DNA of 64,000 nt from the NCBI GenBank assembly GCA_009859145.1, contig VRVR01000045.1, forward strand, positions 112,142 to 176,141. The letters are read 5' to 3'. The stretch's first letter is position 1, and each line of letters starts with the position of its first letter. A program made the translations under genes and the position numbers. The notes below the pieces were generated by a model, which saw only the letters and a program-made list of their open reading frames with translations, was not told where the DNA came from and ran no database searches. Below, one piece after another: positions 29,161 through 38,544 of this stretch. Source of the stretch: Andalucia godoyi. Its lineage: Eukaryota; Discoba; Jakobea; Jakobida; Andaluciidae.

Positions 29161-30789
29161 ATGCGAGTAAAAGTGCTGTCTCGGGATCCGCAGATCACAA
29201 CACGAGACCGGGTGTGTGATCCGATGATCCAGCAGCATAATCTGGACCCTGCGCTGCACCCGCTTGAAAAGCCGCTGGAGTACGCGCGGGCGGTTGTTGC
29301 TGCTAAAAAGTCTCGTCTGTTTGCAAAGCCGTTTCTAGGTGCGCTCTCGGGGATTCCGTCGTCGTCTAACATTTTTTTGCCATCGAGCGACTCCGTTACA
29401 GGGAGCGTGGATGGTGATGGCGGTGGAGGGTCGTGGGCTCCGAGTGCGGGGCACTCTGACGGTGTTTGGTGCATGGCGAGACATCCGTCCCGCATTGGGC
29501 TTGTTGTGTCGGGAGCATGTGACGGGGAAATTCGACTGTGGGACCTGTCGCTTTCGTCGGGGACGAACGCAAAGACGCATGGATTCTGGATTGATTCTTG
29601 CCGGCTTGTAATTCCCAATGCGCATTCGGGATTTGTGCGCGGGCTTGCGTGGTCGCGTGCTGGATCGCAGATTGTGAGCTGTGGGTCCGACGGACGTGTG
29701 GGGCTGTGGCAAATCCACTCGGACTCGATTCAGATTCTTGCAGATTCGGTGGACTCGTCATCAATGCCCACGTTCACGGGTGGTCGCAAAGGCCTTGTTC
29801 GTGTGTGGTCGGGCGATCCGTCAGAGAAGAATACAAAGAAGAAGCAAGTGCGAAGCGAGGACCAGGGATTCTATGACTTGTCATACACGTCTGTCGACTA
29901 CTCGGCACTTGATGATCACCGGTTCTTGGCGGCTGCAACAACCGGGCTCGTGCTCTTCAACGTCACGAGGGCAGGTGCCGAACTTGTGTTTAGCTCGACT
30001 ATGAACCGCGGGTTTTCATCGGAAGGATTCACAAGCGTCAAGTTCCACAAGTCGGAGCCGTCGCTGTTTGCGGCGTGCACGACGGACCGCGGCATTCTGC
30101 TTGGCGATCTGCGTTCTCGAAGCATTGTGCGCAAGCTCGTCATGTCCCACAAGACCAACCGCATTGTTTTCAATCCTCAGAACCCGCTCGTGTTTGCTGC
30201 AGCAAACGAGGACTGCAACGCGTACTCCTTCGACATCCGCAAGCTCGACAGCGCGTCGTGCGTGTACATGGACCACGTCGGTCCTGTGTTGGATGTGGAC
30301 TACTCGCCGACCGGGCGAGAGCTGGTGACTGCATCCTACGATCGCACCATTCGCATCTATCCGGTGGATCACGGCCGCTCTCGAGATGTGTATCACACAA
30401 AGCGTATGCAGCGCGTGTTTTCCGTCGCATGGTCGCTGGATGCGCAGACCATTCTCACAGGGTCAGACGATGCGCAGATCCGACTATGGAAGGCCCGGTC
30501 GGATGCGATTGTCCATCGCAATGTCGACGGCGACAAGGAAAAGTCCGCAATTGAATACTCGCAGAAGCTGCTCAAGAGATGGGGCCACATGACCGAAGTC
30601 AAGCGCATTGTGCGCCATCGGCACGTCCCGAAGGCCGTCTTGTCCGCTCGGAGAAAGAGAAACATCATCGACGACGCAAAGAGCCGAAGAGAAGAAAACG
30701 CCAGAAAACACGCTGCAAAATCCAGATCCAAGGACGACTTGTCGCGCGTCGCTGAACGAAGAAAGCACATCGTCGCAATTGAAGAATAA
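29161..30789 (+). CDS. DCAF13: DCAF13/SOF1, WD-repeat factor for 18S pre-rRNA processing
   Basis: The 542-aa protein begins MRVKVLSRDPQ and continues with DPALHPLEKPLEYARA and AAKKSRLFAKPFLGAL, the hallmark SOF1 N-terminus. WD repeats follow (GHSDGVWCMARHP, SGACDGEIRLWDL, FVRGLAWS, NRIVFNPQNPLVFAAANED, HVGPVLDVDYSPTGRELV). The Sof1-like C-terminal domain contains SRDVYHTKRMQRV, GSDDAQIRLWKA, VKRIVRHRHVPKAV and a basic tail. This protein is part of the U3 snoRNP/SSU processome in the nucleolus, and in animals it also serves as a CUL4 adaptor. An extra Ser/Gly-rich insert sits after the N-terminal block. The frame is open 17 codons upstream of this ATG, but conservation starts at 29161. Confidence 0.96.
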   Translation: MRVKVLSRDPQITTRDRVCDPMIQQHNLDPALHPLEKPLEYARAVVAAKKSRLFAKPFLGALSGIPSSSNIFLPSSDSVTGSVDGDGGGGSWAPSAGHSDGVWCMARHPSRIGLVVSGACDGEIRLWDLSLSSGTNAKTHGFWIDSCRLVIPNAHSGFVRGLAWSRAGSQIVSCGSDGRVGLWQIHSDSIQILADSVDSSSMPTFTGGRKGLVRVWSGDPSEKNTKKKQVRSEDQGFYDLSYTSVDYSALDDHRFLAAATTGLVLFNVTRAGAELVFSSTMNRGFSSEGFTSVKFHKSEPSLFAACTTDRGILLGDLRSRSIVRKLVMSHKTNRIVFNPQNPLVFAAANEDCNAYSFDIRKLDSASCVYMDHVGPVLDVDYSPTGRELVTASYDRTIRIYPVDHGRSRDVYHTKRMQRVFSVAWSLDAQTILTGSDDAQIRLWKARSDAIVHRNVDGDKEKSAIEYSQKLLKRWGHMTEVKRIVRHRHVPKAVLSARRKRNIIDDAKSRREENARKHAAKSRSKDDLSRVAERRKHIVAIEE

Positions 30790-31076
30790 ACAGCAAGGGA
30801 TTCCATCCACAACCAGCGCATCAGCTGTAGTCGTTCTTCCTCCTTCTACTAATCATTATTGGTCAATTCCTAGACTTGACTACGGTAGGGAAATCGTATT
30901 GTTTGATGTTTCAGCGTTGGAGCGCAAAGCAGTCAGCCGTCTCGACTTCTGCTGTCCTCAGTTTCTTTTGTTAAATTTTTGGTTTTATTAATATTTTTTT
31001 CATTTCGTTTTTCTCGATCGATGGTCATATATACATAGATACACGACATATAATTGGTTGTTCATATTGTTGTGCA

Positions 31077-34000
31077 ATGGAGCTTTTGAGTGCACTCATC
31101 CAGGTATGCATCTTTTACCCTCCTCCTCCTTTGGTTTTCCTTGTTCCGTGACGACGACCCTCAATCACCATTGCTTACTTGATTGCTTGCTTGACGATGA
31201 CTGTTGTGATGATGATGATGATGGTGGTGATGGTGATGGAAATATATGCATGGATACAGACGCAGCAGGACATTTCGTTTGAGACGGATCTGCTCCGAGA
31301 CCACCAGTGCCTTCCGCTATGGCTGTCGTACATCTCGACAAAGTCGGAATTGAACCCCGAAGTCCGGTTTTTCTTGTTTGGGCGTGCGATTGAGGCGGTT
31401 CCATGGTCGTACAAGCTGCGGTATCGGTTCCTGGTTGAATTGACAGACTTCGACTATGCGCAGTCGCAGGCGCAGTCGGATCCACGGCGGATTGCGACGA
31501 TCATCCACGTGTTCGAAAGCGCTCTGCAGCAGTTTCCTAAATACCCGGTTCTGTGGCTGTTGTACAGCACGTTTCTGCAGCGACACTCGCTGATCACAGA
31601 GACCCGCGTCGTCTTCAATCGGTCGCTCGCATGCCTGCCTCTGTCCCAGCATTGGCGAATATGGGATGCGTATGTGCATTGGATACTGACCTCGAAAGAG
31701 GCGCTGCCAGTGCAGACAGTATGCGCCGTGTCTGCAAGGTTTCTGCCGTTTGCACTCTCTTCGCGTCTGAAGAGGTTCTCGAAGAGCTTGGATGCGGTGG
31801 AAGCGTTGCTTTTGGAACGGGCGCAGTATCAGCCGGCTGTTCGGTTCGTTTGGAGGAGGCTCGAGCATGCTGTGAATTCGCAGCGTCACAACATCGCAGA
31901 GTCGCTGCTGGAGCGACTGTTGGAGCTCTGCTCATTGCATCCGCATGCGTCACAAGGCGTCGTCGACGTGGACAAGTTGTGCGAAGGGCTGTTGGGCCAA
32001 GCGAGCGCGGCATCGGCATCAGGATCAGGATTAGAAAATGTTCCCGTTGCTTCGAAGCTGAGGATTAAGAATCGGGCACAGGTTTGGTGCTTTTGGGCGC
32101 AGTTTCATGCGGAACAGAGGCATTTGGAGAAAGCATTTATTGTTTTTGAGGACGGTCTACGCAATGCACAGACCATCGCAGAGTTTGCAGAAGTCTTCGA
32201 TGGGTACACGACGTTTTTGGAGGCTCTTTTGGACTCTATCGAACAGCAGCTCCATCCAGACGACGACGAAGGACAAACAGGTCAGCATCAGTCATTTCTG
32301 GATGCGACATTCCAGCGTCTCATGGCGCATTTGGAGCATCTGCTGGACCGCCGTCCGATTCTCCTAAACACTGTGCAATTACGCGAAGCGCCACAGCATG
32401 TCTCGCTGTACCACGATCGTGTTCGAATCATGCAAAAAAATCCAAAGTTGGGATATTCGCTCGAGGATGTTGACAAGACATATCAGGAAGCGCTAGAGAA
32501 GATTGATGTTCTTGCTGCTCGTGGAAGACCACACACACTTTGGCTAGCTGCGGCCAAGTTCTATGCGCGAGAAATGGCCAACATGGACAAAGCCCGCGAT
32601 CTGTTGAGAAGTGCTGTGCAAATCTCGTTTCCTCGGAATGACGACAATGCAGACCTTTGGTGCCAGTACGCGGAGCTCGAGCTGAAGCACACTCCAATTG
32701 CTGCTGCGGCGGGGGGGCTGTCCGCACAAACCGTCAAATCCATGGCATTGCAGCGCGCAATCCAAGTTCTGCGCCAGGTGCTTTACGACTCGGAATTGTC
32801 GGCTTCCGAGGAACACGGGGCAGCAGCAGGATCAGCAGGAGGAACAGGAGGAACAGGAGGAACAGGAGGAACAGGAGGAGAAGGTGTCGAAGTGAATGAT
32901 TACGAGGTGGATGGAGGAGACTCCAGAAAAAGAAGGCGACGAGGCGGGAATTGGGACGGTGGATCCAAGCGTGCAAAGCTCTCGGCCTCGCAGATTATCG
33001 AGTCCTTCAAGATTAACTCTGCAGTGTCCTGTCGAACGGTCCCCCGCATTTGGGGAATGTTGAGCGACCTGTATGAGCAAGCCGGTGATATCGAGCAGGC
33101 GCGGCATGTGTATCTCGATGCCCTGCAAGAGCAAGTTGCGACTCCTACCTTGTGTGTTTCGGGAGTTTGCATGCTTGTGGAGAACCAGCGATTTGAGCAG
33201 GCGTTCCAGCTACTTGAGCGCTCTGTGGAGTCCTTTCCGTGGCCCATGTCAGAGCCTTTGTGGCGTCTCTACGGTACCCTGTTTATCGATCGTTTTCGCG
33301 GGACCCAGCTGGAGCGTGGTCGAGAGCTGTTTGAACAAGCCATTTTGCAGGCCCGCAGTTTCAAATTGGGGAATGCGAGTGCATTGATGAACGGAGGTGA
33401 GCAAGCTCTCGTCCATACCAATGCGTTTGTGTCTCTCTTTCTCCAGTACGCAAGTTACGAAGCAAGCTACGGTCTGGAGTCGCGAGTGATTTCGATCTAC
33501 CGACGTGCGCTTGCAACTTTGCCGATGCACGTCCGGGGTGTGATCGCCGAGAGTTTTGTTCGGTACCTGGTGTTGGAGTCCTGTGGCATTGCCCGAAGTC
33601 GTCCGTTTCTGGACAGCTTGTTGTCTCTGTCGTCAGCTGCAAAGCCCGGCTCTGCGGCGGCGTCGCCACCAACTCTGAATGATGCCGATTCAATTCGCCT
33701 CGGCCTTTCGTATGCTTCCATGGAAACTCGTCTTGGTGAGATTGACCGAGCCCGCGTTCTGTATGTCTATTGTGCCCAGCTGGCGAATCCTGCAGTCGTC
33801 GGCCAGTCACTTGCAAGCCTTGCCTGGAGTTCTTGGCACAAGTTCGAGTCGCAGCATGGCACCAACACTTCGTTTGCAGAAATGAGCAGGATCCGCCGCA
33901 CGCTCACTTTAAAGTTTGAACCCGAGACGAACGTGTCGGTTGCAGCGATGTTTCGTCACAGACGCGCCCCTCATCGGGTCCTCGGCCACGACGATGGCCA

Positions 34001-34172
34001 CCATCGCCACCACCCTCACCACCAAGTCCCCGACCAAGTTCCCGACCAAGACCCCGATCAAGACCCCGGTCAAGTCCAGGATCAAGACTCCGATCAAGAC
34101 CAGGATCAAGACCAGGATCAAGACCAAGCGAAAATTGACCAGTATCTCGAGGAATTTGAGCATCGTGGATAA
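31077..34172 (+). CDS. SYF1: SYF1/XAB2, HAT-repeat spliceosome component
   Basis: Best model: exon 1 31077-31103 (MELLSALIQ), intron 31104-31259 (donor GTATGC, acceptor ATACAG, phase 0), exon 2 31260-34172, 979 aa. Homology starts with DISFETDLLRDH..PLWLSYI, then SYKLRYRFLVEL and HWRIWDAYVHWI, and continues through HAT repeats (RAQVWCFWAQFH, DLWCQYAELEL, VPRIWGMLSDLYEQAGD, ARHVYLDALQ). It ends FAEMSRIRRTLT, close to the conserved C-terminal motif. SYF1 belongs to the Prp19-associated/NTC complex of the catalytic spliceosome; human XAB2 also acts in transcription-coupled repair. A Gly-Gly-Thr repeat and a Lys/Arg patch interrupt the middle. The tail is a Pro-Asp-Gln repeat. The intron lacks a strong polypyrimidine tract, so an unspliced start at ATG 31236 is the alternative. 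Confidence 0.9.
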
Positions 34173-34295
34173 GAGAGAGAGAGAGAGAGGGAGTGCTGGA
34201 GACGGTGTTTTCCAAGCGATTGATTCATTTTCATTTTATTCATTTTTTTTTTTAATACACAAAAGGATTGATTGTTGAGCGACGGTGGCTACTTG

Positions 34296-34814
34296 CTAGG
34301 CAGTAGGCGGCATTGTCTTTGTGACGTGTTCTTCTTCGACCTCTGGGTTCCTGCTGGCTTCCTGGACGATATGGACAAATTTCCGGAGTCTCTCTCCGAC
34401 GACGGAGTTCAGCTCCGACTTTCGCGACGCAAGCAAGTACGCATCAAGACCCCCGGCCTTGTCGATGCATCGTAGAGCATGCGCCGTGACTTGCATCCGG
34501 ATGCTCTGTCCAAGGGTCTCTGAATACATGTTCTTATACTGTACATTCGGCTTCCACAATCTCCGAGTCCTATCTCACCATCACGCATCATTAGCATCCA
34601 CCTCATCACCGACGGAAAACACACACGACAAATGCTGCATCCATGCATGGGGCAGCAGTAAAACATGAGAAGATTTAAAGGAAAGCGAGACGACATACTT
34701 GCGCTCCGAGAACGACACGTTGTTTCCAGTGAGAATCGTTCGTCCGGCGTACAGTCCACGTTGTGCACGATGCAGCACTCCCCGCGCGAACTCGCCAGCA
34801 ATCGACAGCGACAT
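34296..34814 (-). CDS. Mitochondrial large-subunit ribosomal protein bL28m (two exons)
   Basis: Exon 1 is 34814-34699 and exon 2 is 34569-34296; the 129-aa product is not otherwise readable in one frame. Exon 1 encodes RAQRGLYAGRTILTGNNVS (the TGNNVS motif of bL28) and FSERK. Exon 2 continues TRRLWKPNVQ, then LGQSIRMQVTAHALR and IDKAGGLDAYLL, which is the standard mitochondrial L28 core. The 129-nt intron has donor GTATGT, a CTAAT branch-like site and acceptor GATAG, and it splits the Lys codon between SER and TRR. bL28m is an rRNA-binding protein of the mitoribosome large subunit. The gene is convergent with SYF1. Confidence 0.93.
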
Positions 34815-34820
34815 CCCCCC

Positions 34821-34852
34821 CACTCACTCACTCACTCACTCACTCACTCACT
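34821..34852. repeat. CACT tetranucleotide tract at the bL28m 5' end
   Basis: Eight tandem CACT units begin six bases upstream of the bL28m start codon. An A-rich stretch follows to about 35000. Confidence 0.95.
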
Positions 34853-35154
34853 CTGATAACATGAAGAAGAAAAAGAAAAGAAAAAAAAAACAGGACTGAA
34901 AATGAAATGAAAATGAAACCGAAAGCAAAACCAAAGAAAGCCCAAAAGCGACAGACAATTAGAAATGAGAGCAACAAACGAAAAAAGATGCGAAAAAGAC
35001 GGGCGCCTGTCTCAAGTCGCAAGTCTCAAGTGTCAAGGCTTCACGAAAAGGAAAAAAGGTCCGACATTTCCCCCGCTTTTTTTTTTAGGTACAAATCGTC
35101 CGCCCCGCATGAACGCTTGTAGTGCGCATCGGGTTTACTTCGGAGTCGGGAATT

Positions 35155-35630
35155 GACGCCTGTATTATACACTGAGCATGCATATCTACGAATAGACATG
35201 CATATTCAATCCTTGCATCCCGTTGCCGCGAAGGAGATAGGCCCCAACATGCCTCACGGCGTTCCTGAGAGGGGTGCATTTTGATTCCGACGGCCCTAGC
35301 AGCAGGCGTAGTGACACGTGGTCTCTTAGGAGGTCTGCGGGACCTAGGAGGCCCTGGCATCGGGCGGCGTAGGCGTAGGCGTAGGCGAGTGCGTCATCCC
35401 AGCGCACTCACGCCCATATTTGAATTAATAAAGTGAAACCAACGAATGATCGAATAGATGGCTACGGATGTTGCGTTAAATCGTGTCGAAAATGCAGAGC
35501 CTGTGTCACCGGCTGAATTTTGGCTGAGCGTGCGTAAGCACGAGTTCCTGTGAAGCAAACGTGCTAGTGTCGGCCAGTATTGACCGTGTCTGTTTATGGA
35601 TACTTCCTTTCCGTATGCATGACAATGACA
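35155..35630 (-). mobile_element. Relic A: internally deleted Fanzor/TnpB-type element
   Basis: Read on the minus strand, the element starts with a 95-bp block shared with relic B (35630-35532). It then has an ATG (35360) opening a basic peptide with an NLS-like PPKRPRV and the N-terminal motif AVGIKMHPSQERR. After CAGGAACG (near 35260-35264) the sequence jumps to the 3' end of the nuclease gene, whose other frame reads NAVRHVGAYLLRGNGMQ. The element ends with a terminus (TGTATAATACAGGCGTCA) conserved in relic B and partly in relic C. The whole nuclease core is missing. I infer Fanzor from the N- and C-terminal similarity to relics B and C, which show more of the protein. Confidence 0.65.
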
Positions 35631-35726
35631 CGTCATTATTCGACGGCGGTGATTCATTTCCATTAACGGTTCCGTTAGTCTGCATCAGCGGGCGAGATAT
35701 AGGAATAAGAGCAGGGAAAAGTGTGA

Positions 35727-36665
35727 ATGGGGGGGTTTTGGTATTCGATCTCGCTGTCTGTGCTGGCGGGGCTTTCAACACCGCTTGGAGCGATTCCTGT
35801 GGTGTTACTGGGCATTCCGACGTCGCGGACAATGGGTCTACTTGTGTCGTTTGCAGCAGGAGTCATGCTCTATCTGTCGCTGCTCGATCTAATGCCAGAC
35901 GTGCTGCATACCCTCGATGCATTCTCCTCCATTGCAGCATTCGTCTCAGGCACAATCTCTTTTATCGCAATCCACCATTTCGTCCCGGACTCGAACCCTA
36001 TGCTCACTCGACTCCTCTCCTCCTCCTCCTCCTCAGCATCGTCATCGTCGGTTGTGCAGCTGGAAAAACAAAATTCCGTGTCATCATCACAACCATCTCC
36101 ACCACCGCCAGCATCATCGGCGTCGTCGAAAGGACTTCTACTTGTTCCGAGCAAGCAGCGACCAGGTGTAATATCAAAGTCTGCGCTGCTGATCTTGATT
36201 GCTCTGTCACTGCATAATCTCCCGGAAGGAATGGCCGTCTTCTTAACGTCGTCGTCTTCGACGTCATCGTCGTTGTCGCCGCTGCGATTGGTGGCTGCAA
36301 TTGCGATGCACAATGTGCCAGAGGGCGTGGCACTGGCGGCTCCAGTGTATGCGTCCACGCGATCTGTGCGAGCGGTGATGATCGCGACGTTCTTGTCGGG
36401 GCTGTGCGAGCCGCTCGGCGCAGCAGTGCTCGGCGGTCTCATTTCCGTGTCGTCTGTGTTCGGAACATCCGCAGAGGACCCGCTGTGGATGGCAGATGCG
36501 GTGTGGGCTGCGCTGGGCTGGGTCTCCGGCATGATGGCAGCCGTCAGCGTCGAACTGATGCGCGAGGCTTCGGGATACGCAGGAAGCAAAGTCGTCGCGA
36601 TCGGGACCTTGGCGGGAGGGTTTGCCACTGCTGCTCTACACACGGTCGCAGAATCCATCGCGTAA
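35727..36665 (+). CDS. ZIP-family divalent metal transporter
   Basis: The 312-aa membrane protein starts at ATG 35727. N-terminal spans include LAGLSTPLGAIPVVLLG and VSFAAGVMLYLSLLDLMPD. A Ser/Pro-rich cytoplasmic loop (about residues 97-150) replaces the His-rich loop of many ZIPs. The two metal-site helices carry SLHNLPEGMA (H163, N164, E167) and AMHNVPEGVA (H195, N196, E199), the diagnostic HNxPEG motifs. SGLCEPLGA, then VSGMMAAVSVELM, then a final Gly/Ala-rich span follow. It is closest in style to the ZupT/gufA group. Zn or Fe import to the cytosol is the family role; the exact metal and membrane cannot be told. It converges on the phosphodiesterase gene. Confidence 0.93.
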   Translation: MGGFWYSISLSVLAGLSTPLGAIPVVLLGIPTSRTMGLLVSFAAGVMLYLSLLDLMPDVLHTLDAFSSIAAFVSGTISFIAIHHFVPDSNPMLTRLLSSSSSSASSSSVVQLEKQNSVSSSQPSPPPPASSASSKGLLLVPSKQRPGVISKSALLILIALSLHNLPEGMAVFLTSSSSTSSSLSPLRLVAAIAMHNVPEGVALAAPVYASTRSVRAVMIATFLSGLCEPLGAAVLGGLISVSSVFGTSAEDPLWMADAVWAALGWVSGMMAAVSVELMREASGYAGSKVVAIGTLAGGFATAALHTVAESIA

Positions 36666-36804
36666 AAAACTTGCTCTCCAATCGTCCTTGACATATAGAT
36701 AAATAGATAAAATAAAATGAAAAATAAATTTAATCGAGAACTTGCATGAATTGAATGTGGGTTGGATTCGGAAACGGAGCGGCGAGCAGTCGAAATTAAC
36801 GATG

Positions 36805-37950
36805 TTACGCTGAAGGGCTTGCGAGAATCTTGAGGTCTGCATAAACAGAGTAGTGGTCGGAAAGCTGCTTGAACGGCTTGTTCTCGACAAAGAATGGCTC
36901 GCAGCCTGCATCGATCACTTCGAACCGCCGCCTGGACAGCACCTCGCAGCCGTCGAAGCTCTCACTGCCGTCGCTCGTCGCTGTGGCAAAATCAGAAACT
37001 GAAGCAGAAGTTGTCGCTACGAGGTTTCTCTTTTGGAGTGCAAAGATAAAGTCCAGGCTCTTCTGGCAGCACCAATCCATCTTCCCGGTGAGCACCTTCT
37101 CTGTGGGACAGACGCCCGACTGCATTTGCTCCTGTTCTTCCTGGATCTCCTTTTTGCTCTTCTTGTTTTTCATTGCTGCTTCTTGCTTTTGCTTCTCTGC
37201 CCCTGCAACTGCTTCTTGCCCTGGCATTGGGTCTGCTTCGTGCCGGGGATCCTGGACATCTCCGACGGTGATTGGATGCTCCCCGGTGTGCTGAAAGACC
37301 GAGTCCACGACATGTTCCCACACGCCGGTCGCAAAGATTGACTTGCAGAGCGAAGCATACTGCTCATCATCGCGCCCATCGACGTTGAGGTCTCCAGCAA
37401 GAAGCACAACGTCGGCGTCCGAATCCTCGATGAACCTGCGCAGCTCCTCCAACTGCGCAAGCCTGACCTTCTGCTGCTTGGCCTTCTTTGCCCCCGACGA
37501 ATTCACATAGGAAGCCTGCAGATGCGTCGTCACGATTTCGACGCTGACGCCCGCCTCCGAGACAATCGTCGCGCCCAAGCATCCCTTGTGAGTGAATGCA
37601 TCGATGTCGCACCCGACCTTGAACACCACCGACCGCGTCTTTGTGATGGGCACGCGCGACGCAATCACCAGCCCAGAGTCAATAACCTTCAATCGAAACA
37701 CGTCTCTCCACGTCTTCCCCGGCATCACAGCATGGTAAATGTACCCACGCGCCGTCGCAAGCTCCAATGCAAGCTCCCGCCGCGACGTCAGGAACGAAAA
37801 CAGCTCCTGGAAACACAGCACGTCGTACCGCCCCAGTCGAGCATCCGAGAAAAACTCTCGTAGTCGATCCGCTTTGTGGTCCGAACACCCATTCGAACGC
37901 ACTGCTGGAGGCCGCAAAAACATATTGTACGACAGGACCGACACCTTCAT
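36805..37950 (-). CDS. Neutral sphingomyelinase-like phosphodiesterase (EEP superfamily)
   Basis: The 381-aa protein starts at ATG 37950 (MKVSVLSYNMF). Endonuclease/exonuclease/phosphatase motifs appear in order: the catalytic Asn in SYNMF (N9), the Mg-binding Glu in CFQEL (E49), SGLVIASRVPI, TTHLQASY, the catalytic GDLNVDG and the terminal LSDHYSVYADL. The Gly-rich Mg site and the SG[LI].I.S[RK].PI block are shared with neutral sphingomyelinases and inositol phosphatases of the superfamily. The CQKSLDFIF near the C-terminus is the usual LDYIF block. A Gln/Lys/Glu-rich insert with a Met/Gln stretch lies at about residues 245-285. No membrane spans are visible, unlike nSMase1/2, so substrate assignment is tentative. 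Confidence 0.8.
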   Translation of the reverse strand: MKVSVLSYNMFLRPPAVRSNGCSDHKADRLREFFSDARLGRYDVLCFQELFSFLTSRRELALELATARGYIYHAVMPGKTWRDVFRLKVIDSGLVIASRVPITKTRSVVFKVGCDIDAFTHKGCLGATIVSEAGVSVEIVTTHLQASYVNSSGAKKAKQQKVRLAQLEELRRFIEDSDADVVLLAGDLNVDGRDDEQYASLCKSIFATGVWEHVVDSVFQHTGEHPITVGDVQDPRHEADPMPGQEAVAGAEKQKQEAAMKNKKSKKEIQEEQEQMQSGVCPTEKVLTGKMDWCCQKSLDFIFALQKRNLVATTSASVSDFATATSDGSESFDGCEVLSRRRFEVIDAGCEPFFVENKPFKQLSDHYSVYADLKILASPSA

Positions 37951-38544
37951 CCCACAACTCGCAGCGCACAACCCGCAGCACAAACGTACTCACTTGAGGA
38001 GGAAATTATTTTATTTATTTATTTAAAAAAATGAAAAAAAATATAATAACACAGAAATCTGAAAAACGACGCGGATGGGAACATTCGATTCCAGAGCACA
38101 ATTGTATAGAAAGAGGGGAGCCAAGTACGGCAGGGAAGGAAGAAGGCGCGTTTCCCCAAATCAATCAATCATCGCCCCCCTCCCTTCAAAGCATCCAGCA
38201 TCCAGCATCAAGCATCAAGGAACACAGAAACGTGTTGGCTACAGACGTTTTATTTTCGTAAACGGTTGGGAAATTCAAAGGCTTGACGGAGGCCACTGCA
38301 GGTTATTGCTGATTCAGCCAAAAGCCAAGAGGTCATTATGGATTTTGATTCTGTTGATTTCTCCATTCTTTGAATGATTCTGTTTATATATACATAACTT
38401 TTTGGTTTTGTTTTGTCTGTTTGCTTGCTTGCTTTTTTTCCTCCGTCTCGCCTTCCTAGACGCAGTGAGTTCTGGTGAGTGGAACATCTGCTTTCCTGAG
38501 GCGCGCGTGTGCACGTGTGAGGTGGACCTGGGGTGGATGAGATA
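37951..38544. other. Divergent intergenic region
   Basis: A/T-rich with short direct repeats (ATCAAGC/AGCATCC) near 38190-38220. No gene seen. Confidence 0.55.
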
